This document shows positions 18,934 through 26,120 of a stretch of 64,000 bases of DNA, one piece after another. Within the stretch, counting starts at the first letter, position 1. Each line of letters starts with the position of its first letter. The notes below the pieces were generated by a model. It was given only the letters and a program-made list of their open reading frames with translations. It searched no databases and was not told where the DNA came from. The stretch comes from Pseudomonas fragi. Its GTDB lineage: Bacteria; Pseudomonadota; Gammaproteobacteria; Pseudomonadales; Pseudomonadaceae. The DNA lies in contig NZ_LT629783.1 of assembly GCF_900105835.1 (NCBI RefSeq), forward strand, positions 1,674,001 through 1,738,000, given 5' to 3'. The position numbers were made by a program, and so were the translations under genes.

Positions 18934-20256
18934 TTACCCAAGAAAATCGAGTTGGACGAAATAGTTGCGCCACGCCCACTCAAGCTCCTGAGTAGTCAGT
19001 GGCCCCGCCCCCTCCAGATAACGCTGGCGATCGCACGCCATATTCAAGAGATCCCGGGGATGACATGGCACCAGGGGCATGTTTTCGGCGCCATAGAGAT
19101 CGTGCAGCACAAAACTGAGCAACATCGGGTCATAGGCAATGCCCAACCGCTGCGTCTCTTGAATCCAGATTCGTTCGTATTCGCCAGGCTTGAGGTAACC
19201 AAATTGCAGCTTGTAGCCAATGCGCCGCAAAAACGCTTCGTCTGCCAGCTCCAGCGGGTTGAGGTTGGTGGAGAACACCAGGATCAGGTCAAACGGCAGC
19301 TCGCAATGGCGCCCGCCGCCCAGGTTGAGGAAGTCGCGTCTCTCCTCCATAGGCACAATCCAGCGGTTCAACAACTCGCCCGGGGTCATGCGCTGACGGC
19401 CCAGATCGTCGATGATCAGCAGGCCGTTACTGGCCTTGAGTTGCAACGGTGCCTGGTACTGACGGGCATAAGGGTCATACCGCACATCCAGTTGCTCCAT
19501 CGTCAGTTCACCGCCGGTGATCACGATCGGCCGTTCGCAGCACAGCAGGCGACGGTCTATGCCCTCATTGAGCATCAAGCCGTTTTGATGTTCGTCATCG
19601 CCCAGGCGCTTGTGTACCTGAGGGTCATAGATCTCGATCACCGATTCATTGATGGCGATGGCATGGGGCACCCAGATCGCTTCGGCAAACAAGCGGATCA
19701 GCCGACTGCTGACATAGGTCTTGCCGGTACCCGCAGGCCCGTAAATCATGATGGCGCGCCCGGAGTTAAGGGCAACACCCAGTTGATCGAGCATGGTTTG
19801 CGCCAGCACCATCGAACCGAAGCAGTGGTGCATGTCATGGGCGCTGATACGACCGTGGTGAATGGTCTGCAGCTTGAGCAGCGAGCGGTAGGCACTCACC
19901 GGGTAAGGCGCTGCACCTATATAGCCACTGCGGGCCAGGGCATCGCGGGCACTGTTGCGGCCGCGTTCGGTCAAGCCGTAGCGCATGGCCTGCCCCCCGG
20001 CCTGACCCAGTACTTCAACGCGACGGTCCTTGCGCAGGAACGTGAGGATTTCTTCCATCACCGCACCGGTGAGCGCCAGTCGCGCCACCAGCTGCACCAT
20101 GTCCAGCACACCCGCATCGTATAAATGCTTGCATACCAGATCACCGAGAAAATTGTCCGCCAACCCGGTTTCAAGGATTGTGCGTGGTTGTGGAGCCAGT
20201 TGCTGTACCGCTTCGCGCTCATCGAGAGAAACACGGTTGCTGCTGATGGCGTACAT
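18934..20256 (-). CDS. AAA+ ATPase with N-terminal winged-helix-like part, in the Tad operon
   Basis: A 440-residue cytoplasmic protein, not a standard Tad component. Residues about 30-105 look like a winged-helix domain (LADNFLGDLVCKHLYDAG through MRYGLTERGRNSARDAL). An AAA+ module follows, with Walker A GPAGTGKT at 173-180, Walker B LLIIDDLG at 279-286, a sensor-1 FSTNL and Arg-containing AFLRRIGYK. AGGAG precedes ATG 20256. It lies between prepilin peptidase and cpaB, 12 bases before cpaB, so it is co-transcribed with the pilus genes. I infer an assembly or regulatory role; no substrate is known to me. Confidence 0.75.
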   Translation of the reverse strand: MYAISSNRVSLDEREAVQQLAPQPRTILETGLADNFLGDLVCKHLYDAGVLDMVQLVARLALTGAVMEEILTFLRKDRRVEVLGQAGGQAMRYGLTERGRNSARDALARSGYIGAAPYPVSAYRSLLKLQTIHHGRISAHDMHHCFGSMVLAQTMLDQLGVALNSGRAIMIYGPAGTGKTYVSSRLIRLFAEAIWVPHAIAINESVIEIYDPQVHKRLGDDEHQNGLMLNEGIDRRLLCCERPIVITGGELTMEQLDVRYDPYARQYQAPLQLKASNGLLIIDDLGRQRMTPGELLNRWIVPMEERRDFLNLGGGRHCELPFDLILVFSTNLNPLELADEAFLRRIGYKLQFGYLKPGEYERIWIQETQRLGIAYDPMLLSFVLHDLYGAENMPLVPCHPRDLLNMACDRQRYLEGAGPLTTQELEWAWRNYFVQLDFLG

Positions 20257-20270
20257 GGTGTTCTCCTGAA

Positions 20271-20789
20271 CTAATGGCCCAAGGGCAGCCAAAAGACACT
20301 GGCCAAGGTGCCAAGCAAAACTGCGACCGAATAAGGGAAAGGCTTACCGGCCACTTCATCAGCCTGGGGGGAAAAGTAGGCCCGGGCCTTGAGCATCAAC
20401 CAGTAGCGCCCCAGGGTCTGCACAGCCTGACCGCGCACCAGCACGATCAGCAATCCGCATGCGCCACCCGCAATCAGGCTGAAAAACGCAGCCCAGAGGG
20501 CGTCATGGGGGGTTAAAAAGGCGCCGGCCATAGCCATTAACTTGACGTCCCCGGCGGCCATCCCGCCAGCGGCGTACATGGGCAGGAAAACCCCGAAGCC
20601 GATCAACATGCCCAGCAGCGAATGCCCCAACCCGATAAAACCTGCGGCCCAGGTCTGGCCGACCAGGCCCAGCACCAGCCCCAGCAAAACCAGAAGATTG
20701 GGAATGCGGTGACGGCGAAGATCGCTCACCACCGCAACTCCCAGCAGCCCTGACAGCAACGCAACAGCAACAATCTGTACCTCGCTCAT
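20271..20789 (-). CDS. A24-family prepilin peptidase (TadV/CpaA/FppA type)
   Basis: Inner-membrane aspartic protease of 172 residues that cleaves Flp prepilins and TadE-like pseudopilins at the Gly before the hydrophobic stretch. The two catalytic Asp are in VVSDLRRHRIPN and in the GxGD-type motif AAGDVKLM. There are about six hydrophobic segments, and the N-methylation domain of larger PilD enzymes is absent, as usual for Flp-dedicated peptidases. ATG 20789 has GAGGG eight bases before it. It lies 28 bases after the pilin gene and 14 before the AAA+ gene. Confidence 0.92.
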   Translation of the reverse strand: MSEVQIVAVALLSGLLGVAVVSDLRRHRIPNLLVLLGLVLGLVGQTWAAGFIGLGHSLLGMLIGFGVFLPMYAAGGMAAGDVKLMAMAGAFLTPHDALWAAFFSLIAGGACGLLIVLVRGQAVQTLGRYWLMLKARAYFSPQADEVAGKPFPYSVAVLLGTLASVFWLPLGH

Positions 20790-20817
20790 GGCTGCACCCT
20801 CAACAGGAGACATCGTG

Positions 20818-21009
20818 TTAGCAGACAGTGCCCTTCACAGCACATCCCAGACTGGTAATCGCTGTTTTCACATTGCCACCCAGGGTGATAAACGCGGCTA
20901 CAGCGCCCAGGGTTATCAGCCCGCCTGCCACTGCATATTCCACAATGGTCAGGCCATCTTCGTCGTTGATGAACTTCACTACTGAAGTCTTGATTGATTG
21001 CAGGCTCAT
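20818..21009 (-). CDS. flp: Flp-family type IVb pilin (copy 1)
   Basis: A 63-residue prepilin. The leader ends in NDEDG and the mature part starts LTIVEYAVAGGLITLGAVAAF, with Glu at position 5 and Tyr at 6 as in Flp pilins. The tail SLGCAVKGTVC holds two cysteines. GAGGTGG lies before ATG 21009. It is the first gene of the operon going into prepilin peptidase and is 63 residues long like copy 2, from which it differs at only about a dozen positions, mostly in the leader and tail. Confidence 0.95.
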   Translation of the reverse strand: MSLQSIKTSVVKFINDEDGLTIVEYAVAGGLITLGAVAAFITLGGNVKTAITSLGCAVKGTVC

Positions 21010-21095
21010 TTCGTCCACCTCACTCAATGTTTGATATTAAGAAGCAGGGCCAATTGCACTGCTTAATTGAATCTTAGCCAGTGCACTATTTAAGG

Positions 21096-21131
21096 GTTAG
21101 GAGATTTTTGCTAACTGTTAGGACTTTATTG
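21096..21131 (-). promoter_or_regulatory. Tandem repeat motif upstream of flp copy 1 (candidate operator)
   Basis: Plus-strand GTTAGGAGATTTTTG (21096-21110) and GTTAGGACTTTATTG (21117-21131) are direct repeats with a 21-base period, two helical turns. They lie 87-122 bases before the start codon. The same arrangement is found before flp copy 2. Confidence 0.5.
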
Positions 21132-21227
21132 CCAACACTGAAAAGAGTTAAAGCAGCCACAAACAAGACAACCTGACTGCCATTAACACCCGCTTTATAT
21201 GCTGGCCGTACTTCAACTAATCAGGCA

Positions 21228-21290
21228 TAAAAAAACCGGCTTAAGGGTGCTGCGCTAGAGGGGACGTATAGCGCAACAGACTAAGCCGGG
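21228..21290 (-). terminator. Rho-independent terminator after flp copy 2
   Basis: On the minus strand an outer stem (CCGGCTTA with TTAAGCCGG) and an inner stem (TGCGCTA with TAGCGCA) are followed by seven Ts. It follows the copy 2 stop by about 140 bases, so copy 2 appears to be a separate transcript, distinct from the operon headed by copy 1. Confidence 0.88.
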
Positions 21291-21427
21291 GGGTTCATAG
21301 CAGGATTTAATCTTCACAACCTCAAAGCAACGGCAATACTTGTGTACAGGTTCGTATCATTGGCGCTGCACATCGGCAGCCAACAACTGCAAACAGGAGC
21401 CAGGCCCCAATGATCGCTAGCCGCACA

Positions 21428-21619
21428 TCAGCAGGCAAGCCCCTTGACCGCACAGCCCAGGCTGGTGATGGCGTCCTTGACGTTGCCACCCAGGGTGACA
21501 AATGCCGCCACCGCCCCCAGGGTTATCAGGCCACCGGCCACGGCATACTCGACAATGGTCAGGCCGTCTTCATCATGGATGAAGGCCTGGACGGAAGTTT
21601 GAATGGTTTGCAAGTTCAT
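21428..21619 (-). CDS. flp: Flp-family type IVb pilin (copy 2)
   Basis: A 63-residue prepilin, paralogue of copy 1. The leader ends in HDEDG; the mature part starts LTIVEYAVAGGLITLGAVAAF, identical to copy 1, and the tail SLGCAVKGLAC keeps both cysteines. ATG 21619 is chosen over the in-frame GTG at 21628 because GAGGTG sits six bases upstream of the ATG. It has its own terminator, so it is probably transcribed alone. Confidence 0.94.
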   Translation of the reverse strand: MNLQTIQTSVQAFIHDEDGLTIVEYAVAGGLITLGAVAAFVTLGGNVKDAITSLGCAVKGLAC

Positions 21620-21704
21620 GTTGTTCACCTCATTTGAGTGGCTTGCCCAAAGCGATTACTTAATGCACCGCCTGATTCAAGGCTAGCCAGCGGTGACAAG
21701 AGCA

Positions 21705-21740
21705 GTTAGGAGTTTATTGTCGAACAGCAGGATTTTTTTG
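21705..21740 (-). promoter_or_regulatory. Tandem repeat motif upstream of flp copy 2 (candidate operator)
   Basis: Plus-strand GTTAGGAGTTTATTG (21705-21719) matches the copy 1 motif at 14 of 15 bases. A weaker copy AGCAGGATTTTTTTG (21726-21740) follows at the same 21-base period. The distance to the start codon (86 bases) nearly equals that of copy 1 (87), and TAGCCAG lies 14 bases from the first repeat in both. Confidence 0.5.
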
Positions 21741-21860
21741 CAGTAACCAGGTATTAAAACAGCATTATCGGATCCAATTGAAAGTGAACTTCAAGCGGCA
21801 CGGCGATAATGATTCGAAACTTTAACCCGACAGCGCATTGCACAAGAAAGGATCACGTGA

Positions 21861-22724
21861 ATGAAATCTGAAGCTGTCAAAAAACCTCATCTGCTGTGGT
21901 TCGACCTTACCCGCAATCAATCCACTGAAGAACTGATGCTGCCCTTTCGCGCTACCTGCCACTGCCTGCTGGACACCCCCCGGGCCTGGGCCAACAAGCA
22001 CCGCGAGCCGGCGCCAGACATGATTTGCATGCATTTTGACTGCCCCGACCTGTCGGGGCTCAATCTGTTGCAGGAGATCAAATTCAAGTCCCCCTCCATC
22101 CCGATCACCATGTTTACCGTACAGCACTCCGAAGAACTCGCGGTCTGGGCCATGCGTTCGCGGGTCTGGGAATATGTGGTACTGCCCCTGAGTGCTGCCG
22201 AGATCAGCCGCTACCTGAGCGCCCTTGAGCAGTTGTGCATCCTGCGAAGTGCCGCTGGCAACAGCAACAAGACATTGCCGATCGAGCATGGCCCCGCACT
22301 GCCCGACAGCATCCGCCTGACCACCGACCATCAAAAGCACAACGCCCTGCACAACGTGTTGCAGTACATCGACCAGCATTACTGCGAAAGCATCGACCAG
22401 AAAGACCTGGCCAGGCGCTGCAGCATGACCACCTTTCGTTTCAGCCGCCTGTTCAAGGAAGTCAATGGCCTGGGCTTTATGGACTATGTGCTGGGCAAAC
22501 GCATGGAAAGCGCCAAGGACCTGCTCGACAACAGCCAGATGCCCATCACCAGCATCGGCTATGAAGTGGGGTTCAAAGACCCCTCCTACTTTGCCCGCGC
22601 ATTCAAGCAATACGCGGGCTGTACCCCCAGTGAGTATCGTCAGGCACGCCGCAGTGATGTGCCGTTATCGGATGACACCCTCACCCAGGTCATCCAGAGC
22701 CTGGCCCGCAGTGCCGAAGGCTGA
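21861..22724 (+). CDS. AraC-family regulator with degenerate N-terminal receiver domain
   Basis: A 287-residue regulator. Residues about 8-125 look like a response-regulator receiver: Asp15 (LLWFDLT), Asp60 as the phosphoacceptor position (MHFDCPDLSGLNLLQEI), Thr86 (MFTVQHS). The conserved Lys is Leu108 (YVVLPLSAAE), and only one residue of the acidic pair is present, so phosphorylation is doubtful. Residues about 185-275 form the AraC double HTH, ending SIGYEVGFKDPSYFARAFKQYAGCTPSEYR. It is divergent from flp copy 2 over about 240 bases carrying the repeat motif, so it is the best local candidate to control the pilus genes (inference). Confidence 0.87.
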   Translation: MKSEAVKKPHLLWFDLTRNQSTEELMLPFRATCHCLLDTPRAWANKHREPAPDMICMHFDCPDLSGLNLLQEIKFKSPSIPITMFTVQHSEELAVWAMRSRVWEYVVLPLSAAEISRYLSALEQLCILRSAAGNSNKTLPIEHGPALPDSIRLTTDHQKHNALHNVLQYIDQHYCESIDQKDLARRCSMTTFRFSRLFKEVNGLGFMDYVLGKRMESAKDLLDNSQMPITSIGYEVGFKDPSYFARAFKQYAGCTPSEYRQARRSDVPLSDDTLTQVIQSLARSAEG

Positions 22725-22729
22725 AGCCC

Positions 22730-24481
22730 TCAGCGTTGCAGCGGTGCATAGGGGGTGAAAAAGTCCGAACCCAGCCACTGCGGGGTTTTCTCATCTACCG
22801 CGTTCTGGCTGCGCACATAACTGTCAGCCGAGTTCACCTCGCCCTTGCCGTCATACACCGCCACATCCGGGTACGGGAACACCAGGCGGGTGCGCCCCTC
22901 GTTGGCAGGGTCCTGCGTGACAGGCCGGGGCGCCGCCATTGACGGCTTTTTGTCTGCCGTTGCCTGGCCCGGCAGATTGGTCGGCGCGCCAAACTCGCTG
23001 GCAGCGGCCTGCTTGCTGCTGGCCTGCAAGGTCACGATGGCGGCCGGGGCCTGGCCCTTTTCGACCCATGACATCATCGGCGTCAGCAGGTCCAGCAGGC
23101 TCGGACCTTCACCGCCGCCACAGTGGTAAACCCCCGGCAACAGGTAAAGCCGCTCGAAGGACTCGGCCTTCGACTGGCCCATCTGCACCTGCACCGCCTG
23201 GTGGTAGGCGATGGTGTTCAGGGGCGAGATATGCTGGTCGGCCCAGCCGTGCCACAAGATCAGCTTGCCGCCGCGGTCTGCGAATGCCGACAGATCCGGG
23301 TTGGTGGCGTCATACAACGGGTGCAGGGCGCGCAATTGATCCAGGGTGCTGCGATCAAACTTCACGTCTGCCAGGCTGTAATCCGCTCCCGGGTTGTGTT
23401 CGAAGGCCAGATTGCGCAATACATCCAGCGCCATTTTTTCACTGTTGATTGGCTGATCGACACTGTCCGGCACAAACACCCCGGCCCAGGCCAGTTCGGA
23501 CCCCGGCTGCGGCCCGCCAATGGTCAGGCGCTCACCGGTGGCCGGGTCATGCGGGCCGTCATACAGGCGTCGGGCCGCCTCGACTTCCCTGGCGCTCAGG
23601 CAGTCCGAGGTGTCGGTCGCCGAGGCCTTGCACTGCACGGTGGCGGGGTCAAAGCGGCAGGCCCGCGGGTCGCTGATCAGGCCATCGACCTGACCGTCCA
23701 GCGCATCGCACTGTTGCAACACGGCCTTGTGCAGGATCGGCAGGCGCGAGGCAATCAGAATCGCCTTGCCCTGCTCGTCCTGATTGGCGTGGGCCTGCCA
23801 GGCGTGATAAATCGCATTCTGCACCAGAAAATTCAATGCCGGCGCCCCGGCGATGATGCCGTTGAAGTCATCGGGATAGCGCTGGGCTTCGATCAGGGCT
23901 TCGCGCCCGCCATCGGAGCAGCCGGTGAAATAGGCGTATGCAGGTTGCTGGCCGTAATAGGCGCCAATCAGTTGCTTGGCGGCCAGTGCCGTCAAGTGGA
24001 CGCCGCGATGGGCAAAGTCCGCGCGTTTTTGTGCATCGTTGCCCCAGCTGTTGTCCATGCCCTCGTGGCCCATATCGGTCGCGGCCAGTACAAAGCCGCC
24101 GCTGTTCAGTGGCGCACAGCCTTCAGCCGCGCCCACCTGCAACGAAATCCGCCCGCACAGCCCGCCGCAACCCACTTGCAGATAACGCTGGGTCCAGGTG
24201 TGAGTGGGCAGCTGGACTTTGAAACCGATACTCGGTGCCAGCGTACCCTGCACTTCACAGGCGGTAACGCCATTGCTGGTGATTTCGCTGGCCGACAGCA
24301 CCTGGCTGCCCTTGCCGCCGATAGCCTGCAGATCAACCTGGGTCAGCGCCGCGCAACTGATGGCGGGTTTGACCACTGGCAACACTGCGATGGGCGGTTC
24401 GGCGTGGGCCAGTGCGGGCAATTGCAGGAGCAGCACTGTGGTGCCGAGTAAGAGTCGGCGCAAGGTTTGGAGGGGAATCAT
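22730..24481 (-). CDS. Tannase/feruloyl-esterase family secreted hydrolase
   Basis: A 583-residue exported esterase with a signal peptide (LLLGTTVLLLQLPALAHAE). It has the CS-D-HC layout of the family: nucleophile Cys188-Ser189 in TGCSDGGREAL, Asp415 in HGWADQH and His453-Cys454 in YHCGGG, where the two Cys bridge Ser and His. The calcium-binding DGQVDGLISDPRAC block is also present. Family members hydrolyse gallotannins or feruloyl esters. Because the complete gallate pathway lies in the same window, gallate ester release is the more likely role (inference). It ends six bases past the AraC gene and converges on it. Confidence 0.88.
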   Translation of the reverse strand: MIPLQTLRRLLLGTTVLLLQLPALAHAEPPIAVLPVVKPAISCAALTQVDLQAIGGKGSQVLSASEITSNGVTACEVQGTLAPSIGFKVQLPTHTWTQRYLQVGCGGLCGRISLQVGAAEGCAPLNSGGFVLAATDMGHEGMDNSWGNDAQKRADFAHRGVHLTALAAKQLIGAYYGQQPAYAYFTGCSDGGREALIEAQRYPDDFNGIIAGAPALNFLVQNAIYHAWQAHANQDEQGKAILIASRLPILHKAVLQQCDALDGQVDGLISDPRACRFDPATVQCKASATDTSDCLSAREVEAARRLYDGPHDPATGERLTIGGPQPGSELAWAGVFVPDSVDQPINSEKMALDVLRNLAFEHNPGADYSLADVKFDRSTLDQLRALHPLYDATNPDLSAFADRGGKLILWHGWADQHISPLNTIAYHQAVQVQMGQSKAESFERLYLLPGVYHCGGGEGPSLLDLLTPMMSWVEKGQAPAAIVTLQASSKQAAASEFGAPTNLPGQATADKKPSMAAPRPVTQDPANEGRTRLVFPYPDVAVYDGKGEVNSADSYVRSQNAVDEKTPQWLGSDFFTPYAPLQR

Positions 24482-24553
24482 GACAGCTCCTTGTTAATGA
24501 AAGATCCGATTTTAAAAGCCTGTAGATGCTCTGTTGCCGATCAAGAGCTCGTT

Positions 24554-24700
24554 GTAGCAGCTGACTCGCGGAGCGAGGCTGCGTCCGGCTGCGCAGCGGC
24601 CGTAAAGCCCGGGAGTCGGGTCCAACTGGCACACCGCATGTGTCTGGTTTACGACTGCTACGCAGCCGGACGCAGCCTCGCTCTACTCGTCAACTGCTAC
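24554..24700. repeat. Long inverted repeat (intergenic repeat family 2)
   Basis: The left arm is GTAGCAGCTGACTCGCGGAG and the right arm ends CTACTCGTCAACTGCTAC, with nested dyads around GAGGCTGCGTCCGG and CCGGACGCAGCCTC. It belongs to the same family as the repeat at 6840-6977. It fills the gap between the RND operon and the tannase gene, both on the minus strand. Confidence 0.75.
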
Positions 24701-24746
24701 AGGTGCAAGCGTGATCCGGATACAGGTTTTGTGCGCATTCCTACAC

Positions 24747-26120
24747 TCAGTTCCAACCACCTCCCAGCACTTTGTATAGCGTCACCCGGTTGCTCTGCTC
24801 GGCCAGACGCAGGGTAATCAGGTCCTGCTCGGCGCTGTACAGCGAGCGCTGCGACACCAGAGCCTCAAGGAAGCTCTGCGAACCGCCACGGTACAGCGCA
24901 TCAGACAGCTCGTAGCTTTTACGACTGGCATCGGTCAATGCCTGCTGCGCCGCCAGGCGCTGGTCCAGGGTGCTGCGTACCGCCAGTGCATCGGCGACTT
25001 CCTTGAACGCGGTCTGCAGGGTCTGCTGATAGGTCTGCACCTGGATCTCGCGTTCCACCTTGGCCGAATCCAGCGTAGCTCGATTGCTGCCGGCGTCGAA
25101 GATCGGCAGGCTGATACTCGGGGCAAAGCTCCAGGCACCGCTGCCGGCCTTGAACAGGCTCGACAGGCTGGTGCTGGCCGAACCTGCACCGGCAGTCAGG
25201 GTAATGCTGGGAAAAAACGCCGCCCGCGCCGCGCCGATATCGATATTGGCCGACTGCAGGGTGTGCTCGGCGGCCAGTACGTCCGGACGGCGCTGCAACA
25301 AGGTGGACGGCAACTCGGCGGGCACTTGTACCAGCATCGCCGCTGACTCCAGGCTTTCACCCGGCAACAGGTTGTCCGGGATTTCGCTGCCCACCAGCAG
25401 GGTCAGGGCATTCTGGTCCTGCAGGATCTGGCTGGCGTACTGCGCCACATCCACCCGCGCCGACTCTACGGTGGTTTGCGCCTCAGACACCGCCAGCCCC
25501 GATGAACCGCCCAAACCATGGCTGCGCTGGGTCAGCTCATAGGTGGACTGCTGGCTGGCCAGCGTCTCTTGCGCCAACTTCAGACGCTCATTGTCCGCCG
25601 CCAACGTCAGCCACGCGGTGCCCACTTCGGCGACCAGACTGATCTGGGTGCTGCGCCGGGTTTCGGTCAGCGCCAGATAGGCTTGCAGTGCTTCGTCCTG
25701 AAGGTTTTTGACCCGACCGAACACGTCCACTTCGTAGCTGCTCAGTCCCAGTTCGGCGCTGTAGCTGTGACTGGTGCTGCTGTTGGCCCGGCTGGAACTG
25801 CCGCTGACACTGGCGTCGATCCCCGGAAATGACGCCGCCCGCTGGATCCGGTATTGCGCCTGGGCCTTTTCGATATTCAGGCTGGCCAGGCGCAGGTCGC
25901 GGTTATTGGCCAGGGCCAGAGTCTGCAACTGCGCCAGACGCGGATCGGTGAAAAACTGCTGCCATTGAATATCGGCCGCCACCTGCCCTTTGGGCGTAGC
26001 GGTGCCCGGCAACCATTGTGCGGCTACCGGTGCTTGCGGGCGCTGGTACTCAGGCGCCAGATTGATACAGCCGCCCAGCAGCGCGAAAACGGCCAGCAGC
26101 GGCCAATGAAAGCGACTCAT
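24747..26120 (-). CDS. RND efflux outer-membrane lipoprotein (OprM/NodT family)
   Basis: A 457-residue TolC-fold channel. The lipobox is [10 protein letters not shown], followed by [13 protein letters not shown] as in OprM-type proteins. Two outer-membrane efflux domains are visible by their repeated long helices, e.g. [23 protein letters not shown], and the family motif [32 protein letters not shown] lies near residue 280. Its start overlaps the stop of the pump gene by four bases. It is the third gene of the MFP-pump-OMP operon. The closest characterised pumps would be the MexAB-OprM/TtgABC type, but I cannot assign a specific one. Confidence 0.92.
   Translation of the reverse strand: MSRFHWPLLAVFALLGGCINLAPEYQRPQAPVAAQWLPGTATPKGQVAADIQWQQFFTDPRLAQLQTLALANNRDLRLASLNIEKAQAQYRIQRAASFPGIDASVSGSSSRANSSTSHSYSAELGLSSYEVDVFGRVKNLQDEALQAYLALTETRRSTQISLVAEVGTAWLTLAADNERLKLAQETLASQQSTYELTQRSHGLGGSSGLAVSEAQTTVESARVDVAQYASQILQDQNALTLLVGSEIPDNLLPGESLESAAMLVQVPAELPSTLLQRRPDVLAAEHTLQSANIDIGAARAAFFPSITLTAGAGSASTSLSSLFKAGSGAWSFAPSISLPIFDAGSNRATLDSAKVEREIQVQTYQQTLQTAFKEVADALAVRSTLDQRLAAQQALTDASRKSYELSDALYRGGSQSFLEALVSQRSLYSAEQDLITLRLAEQSNRVTLYKVLGGGWN

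Noticed and set aside
18298..20124. Long plus-strand open frame opposite cpaB and the AAA+ gene
   Set aside because: Same antisense artefact; spans two opposite-strand genes with clear motifs.
21010..21095. Possible sigma-54 promoter before flp copy 1 (CTGGCTA ... GC)
   Set aside because: The GG-GC spacing is 15 bases, not 10, so the geometry is wrong.
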